The notes under the pieces are model-generated. The model saw only the letters and a program-made list of their open reading frames with translations. It made no database searches and was not told the origin of the DNA. The position numbers and the translations under genes were made by a program. This document shows, piece by piece, positions 53,526 to 63,664 of a stretch of 64,000 nucleotides of DNA. Each line of letters opens with the position of its first letter. The first letter of the stretch is position 1. Where the stretch lies: positions 1 to 64,000 of the forward strand of contig NZ_FOVN01000001.1 in assembly GCF_900115185.1 (NCBI RefSeq). Reading direction: 5' to 3'. This DNA is from Algorimicrobium echini. GTDB lineage: Bacteria; Bacteroidota; Bacteroidia; Flavobacteriales; Flavobacteriaceae.

Positions 53526-55064
53526 TTAGTGTACGTTACCCATTAATTTCTTCATCAAAGGCGAAAAGAGTAATACTATTAATCCAGCACCCAAAGCATA
53601 TTTTGAAATTAAATCGAATCCATTGGTATATATTTCTAATGTTTGTAAACCACCTACATTAACATCAGTACTTTCAACAGCCAATTGTTTAGAAATAAAG
53701 CCTACAATTTGGAAAGCATACGCAGATGATAAAAACCAAATACCCATCATAAATGCTACAATTCGCTTTGGCGATAAATCAGTAATTTTAGATAAACCTA
53801 CTGGCGACATAAATAATTCACCAACTGAAATAACAAAATACATGATAAATAAATATGCAAAAGGAACCATTCCATTCTCATCAGCACTAGCACCACTTAA
53901 AGATAGAATATAAAAACTGGCTCCTGCTAAAATTAAACCTAATCCAAATTTATAAGGCGTTCGTGGGTTCAAATTTCGTTTCGATAAATATGCCCATAAC
54001 AATGACACAGGTATTGACAGTACAATAATAACTAACGAGTTTAGAGAATTTGTTTGACTTGCATTCATTATACCATCTAAATCTACATTTCTATCTGCAA
54101 ATAAGGTAATAACACTTCCCGATAATTCATGAAAACCCCAGAATAAAGTCATAAAGAACGTTATTAAAAGAGCCATTATTAATTTTTTTCGCTCATCAGA
54201 TGTTGCGTTGTATAAAATAACCGCCATATAGACTAAAATAGCAACACCAATAAACTTAAAGAGAAGGTTTACATAATTCTGATCCCCTAAAAAAGAATCA
54301 CCACCAGCAATGGCTTTATAAGACGCTAAAATGTAAGCAATTAAAGGCGCACATAAAAAGGATATTATTGGTATAAATGTTTTTTGTGGAATACCTAAAA
54401 TTTTCTTTTCATAAATTTCTGGATTTGGTGGTAAACCACGGTCTCCAAAAACATTATTTTTAATGCCGCTCCAAAAGAAAATCAAACCGGTTAACATACC
54501 AACACCTGCAAGACCAAACCCATAATGCCAGCCATATTCTGCTGCTAACCAGCCACAAAGTAATGGTGCAATAAAACCACCTATATTTATTCCCATATAA
54601 AAAATGGTAAAACCCGAATCTTTTCTACGATCTCCATCTTTATATAGCGAACCTACAAAAGTTGAAATATTAGGTTTAAAAAACCCATTACCAACAACGA
54701 TAAAAGCTAGCGCTAAAAAGAAAGCAATATCATTTTCTATAGCTAGCACAAAATGCCCAAGAGACATTAAAATACCTCCAAGGAAAATAGAGCTTCGCAT
54801 TCCAAGAATTTTATCAGAAATACGCCCACCAACTACCGTTGAAGCGTAAACTAATGAACCATAAGATGCATAAACGGCTGCTGCTGCAACATCTTTTTCT
54901 ACTAATGCTACAAATATTTCATTAACCATGTAGAGCATTAAAAGCGCACGCATTCCATAAAAACTAAAACGCTCCCAGAGTTCAGCAAAGAATAAATAAA
55001 ACAATCCTTTAGGGTGCCCAAACATCTCTGGCTCTCCTGATTCTGTTAAAATTGATTTTGACAT
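53526..55064 (-). CDS. Proton-coupled peptide transporter (POT/PTR2), copy 1
   Basis: A 512-residue paralogue of the neighbouring transporter. It carries ELWERFSFYGMRALL (28-42), GRISDKILGMR near 82, FFKPNISTFVGSLY near 127-140 and the C-terminal ELFMSPVGLSKITDL near 415. The two genes probably arose by duplication and may differ in peptide preference. It starts 49 nt downstream of the DPP IV-like peptidase gene, all three on the minus strand. Confidence 0.93.
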   Translation of the reverse strand: MSKSILTESGEPEMFGHPKGLFYLFFAELWERFSFYGMRALLMLYMVNEIFVALVEKDVAAAAVYASYGSLVYASTVVGGRISDKILGMRSSIFLGGILMSLGHFVLAIENDIAFFLALAFIVVGNGFFKPNISTFVGSLYKDGDRRKDSGFTIFYMGINIGGFIAPLLCGWLAAEYGWHYGFGLAGVGMLTGLIFFWSGIKNNVFGDRGLPPNPEIYEKKILGIPQKTFIPIISFLCAPLIAYILASYKAIAGGDSFLGDQNYVNLLFKFIGVAILVYMAVILYNATSDERKKLIMALLITFFMTLFWGFHELSGSVITLFADRNVDLDGIMNASQTNSLNSLVIIVLSIPVSLLWAYLSKRNLNPRTPYKFGLGLILAGASFYILSLSGASADENGMVPFAYLFIMYFVISVGELFMSPVGLSKITDLSPKRIVAFMMGIWFLSSAYAFQIVGFISKQLAVESTDVNVGGLQTLEIYTNGFDLISKYALGAGLIVLLFSPLMKKLMGNVH

Positions 55065-55113
55065 ATTTATAGTTTATTAGTTAGTTAGATTATTAATAAT
55101 AAATAGACTTATT

Positions 55114-57300
55114 TTAGAGCTTATCACCCAAGGTTTTATCAATAAAATTTGTCATTTTCTTATATAAATGTAAACGTGTATTTCCACCGTATATTCCGTG
55201 ATTTTTATCTGGGTAAATCATCCACTCGAACTGTTTATCAGCTTGGATTAACGCTTCTACCATACGCATGGTATTCTGTACATGCACGTTATCATCACCG
55301 GTTCCGTGAATTAATAAGAAATCACCTTTTAACTTATCAACGTGATTTATTGGCGAGTTTTCATCATAACCACTTGGGTTTTCCTGTGGAGTTGTCATGT
55401 AGCGTTCGGTGTAGATAGAATCGTAAAAACGCCAACTTGTTACAGGTGCAACGGCTATGGCCATTTTAAAGACATCATTTCCTTTAAATAGCGCATTACT
55501 ACTCATAAAACCACCGTAACTCCAGCCCCAAATTCCAATACGTGATGCATCAATATATGGTTCGGTTCCTAGTTTTTTAGCAGCTGCTATTTGATCTTCG
55601 ACTTCATATTTACCCAGTTCCTTTTGGGTTACTTTTTTAAATTCGGCACCTTTAAAACCTGTTCCACGTCCATCTACACAGGCAATAATATATCCTTTTT
55701 GTGCCAAATATTGATACCAATAATCATTAGCACTATTCCAAGTGTTAGAAACACTCTGTGAACCTGGACCTGAATATTGAAACATGAATAATGGATAGGA
55801 TTTGGAAGCATCAAAATTGGCTGGTTTAATCATCCACATATTTAATTCGTTACCATTTATAGCAATGGTTGAAAATTCCTTTTCAGACATTAGATATCCT
55901 TTCAACTTATTCTGAAGCTCGGTATTAACTTTTATTAATTTAATTTGCTTACCTGTTTTGGCATTATTCAACGTGTAAACTGGTGCTGTTGTAGCACTTG
56001 AAAAGGTGTTTATGAAATACGAAAAATCAGCACTAAAGGCAGCACTATTTGTTCCAGTGTTCATGGATAATCGTGTTTTATCGCGACCGTTTAATTTAAT
56101 AGAATACACATCACGATTGATTGAACCATTTTCTGTTGATTGATAAAAAATTGTTTTATTCTTAGCATCAAAACCATAGTAATTAGTTACTTCCCAATTC
56201 CCTTTGGTTATTTGGCTAATTAGTTTTCCTGTTTTATCATAATGATAAATGTGATTGAAACCATCTTTCTCGCTTGTCCAAATAAAACTATCATCTTCTA
56301 AAAATGTTAGGTTATCTGTAACATCCACATACGCCTTATCACGATCTTCAAGCACCAAACTTGCCGTATTTGATTCTGCATTTACAAACCACAAATCTAA
56401 CTCGTCCTGATGTCTATTCATATATTGTGCGCTTAAAACATCTGGGTTATTTGTCCATTCTATCCGTGGAATATAAAAATCGGTATACGATTTATTTACT
56501 TTCACTTCTGCCGTTGTTGCTGCCTTCATATCAAAAATATGTAGGGATACTATGGCATTTGCTTCACCAGCCTTTGGGTATTTAAATACGTGTTGTGTTT
56601 GATATAAATCCTGACCGTAGACGTCCATAGAAAATTCTGGAACATCGGTTTCATCAAAACGAACAAAGGCTATTTTATTGCTACCTGAATTCCACTCAAA
56701 AGCACGTACAAAACCAAATTCTTCCTCATAAACCCAATCAGTAATACCATTTATAATCTTATTTTTCTCACCATCAAATGTAATTTGTTGCGTATTTCCT
56801 GTTTCTAAATCTTTAACAAACAAATTATTATTGTAACCATAGGCTAATTTAGTTCCATCGGGAGAAAAAGTAGGCTCTTGAATTTTTTCTTCAGCAACCA
56901 ATTCTAATTGTTTAGTTTTTGTATTGTAAACATAATATTTACCAAGTGTTGATCGTCTAAAAATAGACTCCACTTCAGTTGCTAAAAGTATCTGACTTTC
57001 ATCATCACTAAATGTATAATCTGTAAAGTATTTAATAGGATCTAAATTAGCCGAGTTTACCAAGGTACGTTCCTTATTCAAAGTTTTGTAATCGTATACA
57101 TCAATAGTTGTAGATCCAGATGAACGATCAAAATTCAACACAGAGTATTGCTGACCATTATTCATGGAATGTAACGCGTCCATACGTTCGGTTCTAAAAG
57201 CACCTGACCAGATGTCTTCAAGCGAAATTTTATTACTTTGAGCTGTTGTAAATAAGCTTGTTATGAAGCAGATTAAGAGGAGTTGTTTTGTGTATCTCAT
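55114..57300 (-). CDS. S9 prolyl oligopeptidase family (DPP IV-like) peptidase
   Basis: A 728-residue exported serine peptidase. Signal peptide (1-21), beta-propeller (about 40-480) and a C-terminal alpha/beta-hydrolase domain with the catalytic triad: Ser in GWSYGG near 600, Asp in HGTGDDNVH near 673 and His in DKNHGI near 705. The double-Glu motif in VYEEEFGF near 190, used by DPP IV to hold the peptide N-terminus, is present. It should release dipeptides ending in proline or alanine from the N-terminus. The two POT importers downstream would take these up. CAAGTTTA at 57330-57337 may be its -7 box, one base off. Confidence 0.92.
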   Translation of the reverse strand: MRYTKQLLLICFITSLFTTAQSNKISLEDIWSGAFRTERMDALHSMNNGQQYSVLNFDRSSGSTTIDVYDYKTLNKERTLVNSANLDPIKYFTDYTFSDDESQILLATEVESIFRRSTLGKYYVYNTKTKQLELVAEEKIQEPTFSPDGTKLAYGYNNNLFVKDLETGNTQQITFDGEKNKIINGITDWVYEEEFGFVRAFEWNSGSNKIAFVRFDETDVPEFSMDVYGQDLYQTQHVFKYPKAGEANAIVSLHIFDMKAATTAEVKVNKSYTDFYIPRIEWTNNPDVLSAQYMNRHQDELDLWFVNAESNTASLVLEDRDKAYVDVTDNLTFLEDDSFIWTSEKDGFNHIYHYDKTGKLISQITKGNWEVTNYYGFDAKNKTIFYQSTENGSINRDVYSIKLNGRDKTRLSMNTGTNSAAFSADFSYFINTFSSATTAPVYTLNNAKTGKQIKLIKVNTELQNKLKGYLMSEKEFSTIAINGNELNMWMIKPANFDASKSYPLFMFQYSGPGSQSVSNTWNSANDYWYQYLAQKGYIIACVDGRGTGFKGAEFKKVTQKELGKYEVEDQIAAAKKLGTEPYIDASRIGIWGWSYGGFMSSNALFKGNDVFKMAIAVAPVTSWRFYDSIYTERYMTTPQENPSGYDENSPINHVDKLKGDFLLIHGTGDDNVHVQNTMRMVEALIQADKQFEWMIYPDKNHGIYGGNTRLHLYKKMTNFIDKTLGDKL

Positions 57301-57437
57301 TAAAAATAATATTATGAATAAAATAATGCCAAGTTTACTAAAAAATAAGCGAAAAACCGTATTTATTAACAGTTAAATAGGCTTTCGTTACAGAACTCAC
57401 ACAATAATAGTATCTTTACATTTTCAATAAAACCCGA

Positions 57438-58754
57438 ATGAATACATCTATATCAGGCTTTTCAAAATTATCCAAATCTGAAAAAATCAACTGGATTGTT
57501 GACACTTATTTTAGCAACAAAGAACAGGCTAAAAAAATATTAACACAATATTGGAATTCAGACAACAAGCTTCAACAGCTTCATGATGAATTTATAGAAA
57601 ACACCATTACCAATTACTATTTACCTTTAGGTGTGGCACCAAATTTCCTTATTAATGGGAAATTACACACCATTCCTATGGCTATTGAGGAAAGTTCAGT
57701 AGTTGCAGCAGCCAGCAAAGCAGCTAAATTTTGGTTGGATAGAGGTGGTTTTAAAGCTACCGTTCTATCAACCACCAAAATTGGCCAGGTTCATTTTATG
57801 TTTCATGGTCAACCTAAAAAATTAGAAGCCTATTTTAAATCTGTTAAAAACCGGTTAATTGCCGATGCTAAATCCATTACTCAGAATATGGAAAAACGCG
57901 GAGGTGGCATTTTGGATATTGAACTCCGTAATAAAACAGAGAAATTATCTGGATATTACCAACTACATGCCACATTTGAAACGTTAGACGCTATGGGAGC
58001 AAATTTTATTAATTCCTGTCTGGAACAATTTGCAACCACTTTTAAACAAGAAGCGTTACGTTTTAAAGATTTTACCGATACCGAAAAGCAGATTGAAATC
58101 GTGATGAGTATACTCTCTAATTACGTACCCAATTGTCTCGTACGAGCAGAAGTATCCTGTCCCGTTTCCGATTTATCGGATAACAAAAACAGCCATCCTG
58201 AAGCCTTTGCTCAAAAATTTGTTCAAGCAGTTAATATTGCTGAAGTTGAACCTTATCGAGCCGTTACCCATAATAAAGGGATTATGAACGGTATTGATGC
58301 TGTGGTACTTGCCACTGGGAATGATTTTCGTGCTGTTGAGGCAGGTGTGCACGCCTATGCCTCTCGTAATGGCACATATAGCAGCCTAACACATGCAAAA
58401 ATTGAAAATGGTATTTTTACTTTCTGGATGGAAATTCCATTAGCTTTAGGAACCGTTGGAGGTTTAACAGGATTACATCCTTTAGTAAAGTTTGCTTTAG
58501 AACTACTCCATAAACCATCTGCTAAAGAGCTCATGCAAATAGTTGCTGTTGCTGGATTAGCACAAAATTTTGCAGCATTACGGTCCTTAACAACAACTGG
58601 CATTCAAGAAGGGCATATGAAAATGCATTTAATGAATATTTTAAATCAGTTTGACGCAACTACTGAAGAAAAAGCACACATTATCAATCATTTTAAAACC
58701 CATGTTGTTACCCATAGGGCAGTTGTTGAAGCGATTGATAACTTACGAAAATAA
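57438..58754 (+). CDS. mvaA: Hydroxymethylglutaryl-CoA reductase, class II
   Basis: Reduces HMG-CoA to mevalonate, the first committed step of the mevalonate route to isoprenoids. 438 residues of the bacterial (degradative-named) class: VAPNFLINGK near 67-76, EESSVVAAASKAAKFW near 86-101, the catalytic region DAMGANFIN near 189, HNKGIMNGIDAVVLATGNDFRAVEAGVHA (about 280-308, substrate and NAD(P)H site) and the catalytic His in EGHMKMHL near 397. TATCTTTA at 57411-57418 is one base off a -7 box. The gene following by 37 nt is a GHMP kinase. Confidence 0.93.
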   Translation: MNTSISGFSKLSKSEKINWIVDTYFSNKEQAKKILTQYWNSDNKLQQLHDEFIENTITNYYLPLGVAPNFLINGKLHTIPMAIEESSVVAAASKAAKFWLDRGGFKATVLSTTKIGQVHFMFHGQPKKLEAYFKSVKNRLIADAKSITQNMEKRGGGILDIELRNKTEKLSGYYQLHATFETLDAMGANFINSCLEQFATTFKQEALRFKDFTDTEKQIEIVMSILSNYVPNCLVRAEVSCPVSDLSDNKNSHPEAFAQKFVQAVNIAEVEPYRAVTHNKGIMNGIDAVVLATGNDFRAVEAGVHAYASRNGTYSSLTHAKIENGIFTFWMEIPLALGTVGGLTGLHPLVKFALELLHKPSAKELMQIVAVAGLAQNFAALRSLTTTGIQEGHMKMHLMNILNQFDATTEEKAHIINHFKTHVVTHRAVVEAIDNLRK

Positions 58755-58791
58755 GCCAAAACTCATCTTAAAAAAAGATTACAATTAGAGT

Positions 58792-59694
58792 ATGACACGT
58801 TTTTATAGCAACGGAAAATTATTAATAACGGGTGAATATGTGGTTTTGGACGGTGCCTTATCATTAGCATTACCAACTAAATATGGACAGTATTTAGAAA
58901 TAGAACCTACTAAAACAAATACAATAACTTGGGAAAGCAAAGATGAAAGCGAAACAATTTGGTTTGAAGATACATTTACCATTTCAAATAGTACACTCAT
59001 TAGCAAAAATCCCAAAAACCCTATTTCGCAACGTCTAACTCAAATCCTTCTAACAGCACAGACATTAAATCCGGAGTTTTTAAATACGGGTTATAATGTT
59101 ATAAGTCGACTAACATTTCCAAGAAACTGGGGACTTGGCTCTTCTTCCACCTTACTGAATAATATAGCCCATTGGGCAAACATTAATCCGTTTCAATTAT
59201 TAGACAAAACTTTTGGAGGCAGTGGTTATGACATTGCTTGTGCAGAACATGATACTGCATTAACGTATCAATTACAAAATGAAAATAGGAACATAACGCC
59301 TGTTCATTTTAATCCAATTTTTAAGAAGCATTTGTATTTTGTATATCTAAACCAAAAGCAAAACAGTCGGGATGCCATTGCTAATTATAGACAAGCTTCT
59401 AAAAATAATTTAAATGCTATTTCTGAAATAAACACCATTACTAATAACATAATTGCATGCAAATCGGTTTCAGAATTTAATGATTTGCTAAAGCGTCATG
59501 AAAACATCATTTCCAATTTGATACAGCAACCTGTTATTAAGACACGCTTATTTTCAGACTTTTCAGGTGAATTAAAAAGTCTTGGAGCTTGGGGTGGTGA
59601 CTTTATTATGGCATCTTCAATGGAAAATCCTGAACATTATTTCAAGGCAAAAGGGTTTCATACAATTATAAGGTATCAAGATTTAATTTTATAA
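58792..59694 (+). CDS. GYDIA-family GHMP kinase
   Basis: A 300-residue small-molecule kinase. The N-terminal YSNGKLLITGEYVVLDGA (4-21) is the GHMP start, PRNWGLGSSSTLLNN near 112-126 is the ATP loop, and GGSGYDIACAEHDTA near 143-157 is the motif that names the family. GYDIA proteins are near-exclusive to Bacteroidota and often lie beside HMG-CoA reductase, as here, so a role in mevalonate phosphorylation or a related step is likely but unproven. Transcribed with mvaA. Confidence 0.9.
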   Translation: MTRFYSNGKLLITGEYVVLDGALSLALPTKYGQYLEIEPTKTNTITWESKDESETIWFEDTFTISNSTLISKNPKNPISQRLTQILLTAQTLNPEFLNTGYNVISRLTFPRNWGLGSSSTLLNNIAHWANINPFQLLDKTFGGSGYDIACAEHDTALTYQLQNENRNITPVHFNPIFKKHLYFVYLNQKQNSRDAIANYRQASKNNLNAISEINTITNNIIACKSVSEFNDLLKRHENIISNLIQQPVIKTRLFSDFSGELKSLGAWGGDFIMASSMENPEHYFKAKGFHTIIRYQDLIL

Positions 59695-59791
59695 GCAGAA
59701 ATATCATATTAAATTTAGTTGAAACAAAACCAATAACAGATAAAAACAATTTCTAATTACTGGAAAACATACAATTCAACCTAATTCTATA

Positions 59792-59826
59792 AAACAAAAA
59801 AAAGGCCTTACATATGTAAAGCCTTT
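59792..59826 (-). terminator. Terminator of the PpiD-like gene
   Basis: AAAGGC and GCCTTT close a stem that continues through CTTACATATGTAA. On the minus strand a run of nine T follows. It lies 24 nt past the stop of the foldase gene. Confidence 0.87.
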
Positions 59827-59849
59827 CATTATATAAAAATACAACTATA

Positions 59850-61973
59850 TTATTGTACTGTTTTTGCTCTATTATCTTCAATTTCAGCAGCTTCTTTAAG
59901 GGCTGGATATAATTTAGAAGTTACCGTGTTTACTTTTGCTGTTTGCACTTGGTTAGCAAAACCTTGATAGTTATCTAATTCGGTTGCAGGTGTAAGCTTC
60001 TCAACACGAATCATATACATTCCTTTTTCACCTTCAATTAATTTTGAGGTCTCACCTTCTTTCATTCCAAAAGCATAACCAACCACTTTTGGCTCATTTC
60101 CAGCTCCAGAAATAGTAGGTGTTTTCATATTAATAGCTAATGCTGAACGCACTGTAGTATTTTCGGCTTTAGCTAAATCTTCTAAAGTTGTTGCAGAAAC
60201 TCTGTTTCTAATTTGCTCTGCTTTCTTTTGCTTACGAATTGCAGGTAAAGCGGTTACTGAAGCATCTTCAGATTTCATTAAACCTGCTTTATTTTTAGCT
60301 ACTAATTGAACAATAGCATAACCACCTGGCACATTAAAGCGCTTGTAATCTCCTATTTCAGTTGCCTCCTCAAAAGCCCAGCGTGTAATAGCACGTTGGT
60401 TTCCTAATCCTGGAATGGTTTCGTCTAATACTTTAATGGTATTTACTGGACGAACCACATAATCTTGTTCTTTTGCTAAATCAGCGAAATCACCTTTTTC
60501 TAAACTAATTTCGAAATTTGATGCTTTTCTAAATACATCGTTCACTGTTTGTTCAGATGGCTCAATTTTTCTAGCAATTGTTCCTATTTTAACAGCACGT
60601 TGTTTGTTTTTCTGGCCTAATATTTCAATGACGTGGAAACCGAAATCCGATTTCACAACACCAATAGATCCTTCTTCATTTTCGAAAGTAAAATCTCTGA
60701 ATTCAGGAACCATAGCGTTATATGTGTACCAATCTAAAACACCTTCTTTTTCGTTACTTACGGTGTCTGCTGAAAAATCTAAAAGCGATACAAACTTACT
60801 TTTATCGGCTTTAATGATAGCCATTAAACTATCGGCTGTTTTTTTAGCCTCTACTTCTGTTTGTGTTGTAGTTTCCGATTGTGAACGTGAACCAACAAAA
60901 GGTATTAATATATGTCTTGCTTTTACAGAATCTGGTAATTGTGTTACAGCTACCATTTTTGTTAGCTTTACAAAACCATTATCCTTGTAAGGACCAAAAA
61001 CTTCACCAACATTCATGTTAAAAATAGTGTCAGCTACAGCATCAGGTAACGCAGTTTTTTTAATGAAGCGGTTATCAAATTTTACTTCTGAATTTGCAAC
61101 AAAGTTAATATAGTTTTCATTGTTTTCAACCGATGAAAATGCAGGTATAGTATCTGTTCTTCCGTTAACATATTCAGCACGCGCCGTTTTGTATTTAGCA
61201 ATATCGTTCTCTATTTCCTTTATATCTTCAACAGAGGCTTCTTCCTTAAACTGAACGTACTGTAAATCTCTAGAAGCTTCCACTTCATAGTCTTTTTTAT
61301 GATTTTTTACATACGTTTCAATTTCTGCTTTAGAAACAGTAATAGTACTGTCTGGAATTGAAGAAAAAGGAACTTGTACAAACTTAATATCGGCTTTGTT
61401 TCCCTCTAAACTATGTTCTAACTTACCTTCAGCAAGTGTACCAATCATACCTGCTTTAACCATATTAAAATAGTTTTGTTGTAGGGCATTTACAGCAATA
61501 GAATTTTCGTAATCAATCCACTGTTGGTATGCAGCAGCTGATGTTGCTTTTAAATTAGCAATGTATTCTGTTAGTTTATTATCATCAAAAAGTCCCGCTT
61601 CATTTTGAAAGTCTGGGTTATTTGCTAGGTTTGTACGTAAAATATCACGCATTTGATCTTTTTCAACTGTAATGCCTAATTCCTCAAATTGAGTTTCTAG
61701 TACTGCATTACGCACTTCTTGCTCCCAAACGCGATTCATAACTTGGGTTTGTGTTGCTTGACCACCCATTTGTCTTGTTGCATTTTCAACTTTCATTAAA
61801 AAATCCTCACGTGAAATATCTTTACCATTTATGGTAGCAACTACATTTTGAGATTTTGCTGAAAGCGCATCACTGTTTCTGAACAAATCTGATAATACAA
61901 ATGAAAATAATGCTAATGCAATTATTAATATCAGGAATAGTGAGCGTTGTCTAATTTTATTTAAAACTGCCAT
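59850..61973 (-). CDS. PpiD/SurA-like periplasmic foldase (peptidyl-prolyl isomerase)
   Basis: A 707-residue protein with one N-terminal membrane anchor (about 12-30, LFLILIIALALFSFVLSD) and the bulk in the periplasm. The SurA_N-like chaperone part starts at NGKDISREDFLMKVENATRQ (49-68). A parvulin rotamase domain (about 345-450, KARHILIPF at the start and IGVVKSDFGFHVIEILG at the end) is followed by a second degenerate one. It helps fold outer-membrane proteins. TATTTTCG at 62004-62011 (minus) is one base off a -7 box. Confidence 0.9.
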   Translation of the reverse strand: MAVLNKIRQRSLFLILIIALALFSFVLSDLFRNSDALSAKSQNVVATINGKDISREDFLMKVENATRQMGGQATQTQVMNRVWEQEVRNAVLETQFEELGITVEKDQMRDILRTNLANNPDFQNEAGLFDDNKLTEYIANLKATSAAAYQQWIDYENSIAVNALQQNYFNMVKAGMIGTLAEGKLEHSLEGNKADIKFVQVPFSSIPDSTITVSKAEIETYVKNHKKDYEVEASRDLQYVQFKEEASVEDIKEIENDIAKYKTARAEYVNGRTDTIPAFSSVENNENYINFVANSEVKFDNRFIKKTALPDAVADTIFNMNVGEVFGPYKDNGFVKLTKMVAVTQLPDSVKARHILIPFVGSRSQSETTTQTEVEAKKTADSLMAIIKADKSKFVSLLDFSADTVSNEKEGVLDWYTYNAMVPEFRDFTFENEEGSIGVVKSDFGFHVIEILGQKNKQRAVKIGTIARKIEPSEQTVNDVFRKASNFEISLEKGDFADLAKEQDYVVRPVNTIKVLDETIPGLGNQRAITRWAFEEATEIGDYKRFNVPGGYAIVQLVAKNKAGLMKSEDASVTALPAIRKQKKAEQIRNRVSATTLEDLAKAENTTVRSALAINMKTPTISGAGNEPKVVGYAFGMKEGETSKLIEGEKGMYMIRVEKLTPATELDNYQGFANQVQTAKVNTVTSKLYPALKEAAEIEDNRAKTVQ

Positions 61974-62072
61974 CTGTCATTTAAATTTTTTACGATATAG
62001 TGCGCGAAAATACCATTTTCTATTTAATAATAAAAGGAGAATTTCGCATTAATTATTTTAATTGTCGGGAAA

Positions 62073-63371
62073 CTAGTCTTCTTCCAGAATTTTAAGTTTC
62101 ACCAAGTCGATTTTTGTCGTAGAAACCTCTAAAATTGTAAACTGAAAGTCTTCTGTTAAAACCACCTCATCTTGCGCTGGTATACCTTCTGTATGATCCA
62201 CTATTAACCCTCCTAAAGTCTCGTAGTTCTCGCTTTCAGGTAAGTTTAGTTTATAAGTTTCATTTAGATAATCAACTTCTAATCGGGCTGAAAAAATATA
62301 ATTTGTGTCGTCAATTTTTTCTTCGGTTAGCACAATGGTATCATGTTCATCTTCAATTTCACCAAAAAGTTCTTCTACAATATCCTCAACAGTCATAATG
62401 CCTGATGTGCCTCCATATTCATCTAAAACGACAGCAATACTTTTACGTTTTTTAATTAAAGCGCTTAAAACATCCTTTATTAGCATGGTTTCTGGTACAA
62501 ATTCCACAGGCATAATTATAGATTTAAGTGTTTTAGGTTTTTTAAACAACTCAAAAGAGTGCGCATAACCTAAAATATCGTCTATGTTATCTTTAAAAAC
62601 TATTATTTTGGATATTCCTGTATCGGTAAATTTGCTGTTGATGGATTTTAAAGATTCTGAAACATCCACAGCAATAATTTCTGTTCGTGGCACCATAACT
62701 TCACGTGCTTTTACTTCCGAAAATTCTAAAGCATTTTGAAAAATTTGAATTTCAGTATCTACATCATCATGTGGCTCTGCCGATTCCATTTGCTCACTAA
62801 TATAATGACCCAATTCTATTTTTGTAAACGCCAGTTGCACTTGATCACCTTCAGTTTTAAAGAATTTTTTAAGAACAAAATCGGTTATCCAGATAATAAA
62901 ATCGCTAATCCATGAAAATAGTGTATAAAACAAATAAGCAGGAATAGCCAATATCTTTAAAAGTGAATTTGCATAGATTTGAAAAAATACTTTGGGTAAA
63001 AATTCTGCAGTGATTAATATGATTAATGTAGAAATTATAGTTTGCGTAAGGAGACTAAAATCTATTAGCAAATAATTTAAAATTGCTGAATTTGATGACG
63101 AAGCAGCTAGCATATCTTGAAACCAATCCACCAATAAATCACCCATAAAAAACCCATAAACAACCAAGGCTATATTATTACCTATAAGCATGGTAGCAAT
63201 GAACTTGGAAGGTTTTACGGTTAATTTTGATAATATTTTAGCCAGTAAGCCGCTTTGCTTTTTTTCAATTTCAATGTGAATTTTGTTAGAAGACACATAG
63301 GCAATTTCCATACCTGAAAAAAAAGCAGACAGGATTAAGGATGCAATTATAATAATGACATCTGGGTTCAT
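62073..63371 (-). CDS. CNNM/CBS membrane protein (hemolysin, CorC type)
   Basis: A 432-residue protein with a CNNM (DUF21) membrane domain of about four helices (2-165; FFSGMEIAYVSSNK near 18-31), a CBS pair (about 215-335; VKAREVMVPRTEIIAVD near 214 and KRKSIAVVLDEYGGTSGIMT near 304-323) and a CorC_HlyC domain (345-428). The family exports Mg2+ or Co2+. The gliding protein GldE is a close relative, but the usual neighbours of gldE are absent, so I do not use that name. It follows the 63-residue gene by 3 nt. Confidence 0.9.
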   Translation of the reverse strand: MNPDVIIIIASLILSAFFSGMEIAYVSSNKIHIEIEKKQSGLLAKILSKLTVKPSKFIATMLIGNNIALVVYGFFMGDLLVDWFQDMLAASSSNSAILNYLLIDFSLLTQTIISTLIILITAEFLPKVFFQIYANSLLKILAIPAYLFYTLFSWISDFIIWITDFVLKKFFKTEGDQVQLAFTKIELGHYISEQMESAEPHDDVDTEIQIFQNALEFSEVKAREVMVPRTEIIAVDVSESLKSINSKFTDTGISKIIVFKDNIDDILGYAHSFELFKKPKTLKSIIMPVEFVPETMLIKDVLSALIKKRKSIAVVLDEYGGTSGIMTVEDIVEELFGEIEDEHDTIVLTEEKIDDTNYIFSARLEVDYLNETYKLNLPESENYETLGGLIVDHTEGIPAQDEVVLTEDFQFTILEVSTTKIDLVKLKILEED

Positions 63372-63374
63372 AGG

Positions 63375-63566
63375 CTATTTACGGTCGCGATCCTCAAAGC
63401 GTTTATTAAATTTTTTCCTAAAGAAAAACATAAAAACAGCCGTTGCTGCTAGAAGCAATGAAACGTAATCTATGACTTCGTTTTCCATATATTTTTTTGC
63501 TGCCACATAAATAAATAGAAGTGCAAAAGCTAAATAGGCGTATTGAAAAAACTTAAAGATTTTCAT
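63375..63566 (-). CDS. Small two-helix membrane protein
   Basis: A 63-residue protein (MKIFKFFQYAYL start) with two membrane segments (about 6-23 and 34-50) and a basic tail (FRKKFNKRFEDRDRK). The frame is open upstream to 63635 but the -7 box at 63597-63604 lies inside that extension, so the ATG at 63566 is preferred. Function unknown. It is cotranscribed with the CNNM/CBS gene, 3 nt apart. Confidence 0.78.
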   Translation of the reverse strand: MKIFKFFQYAYLAFALLFIYVAAKKYMENEVIDYVSLLLAATAVFMFFFRKKFNKRFEDRDRK

Positions 63567-63596
63567 CTGTATATTTTTGAATAGTTTATTGAGAAA

Positions 63597-63604
63597 CAAA
63601 GGTA
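63597..63604 (-). promoter_or_regulatory. -7 box of the small membrane protein/CNNM operon
   Basis: TACCTTTG on the minus strand is an exact TAnnTTTG match, giving a leader of about 25 nt to the ATG at 63566. Confidence 0.6.
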
Positions 63605-63605
63605 A

Positions 63606-63642
63606 ATAAAAAAACCTCATGGGTTTAAAATTCATGAGGTTT
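63606..63642 (-). terminator. Terminator of lptC
   Basis: AAACCTCATG (63612-63621) and CATGAGGTTT (63633-63642) give a 10-bp stem, followed by a T-run on the minus strand. It lies 22 nt past the lptC stop. Confidence 0.85.
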
Positions 63643-63664
63643 CCATTATTTATTTAATACGAAT

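Noticed and set aside
60604-60990. A 128-codon frame on the + strand inside the PpiD-like gene
   Set aside because: Antisense to a strong coding gene; length is explained by the AT-rich codon pattern on the opposite strand.
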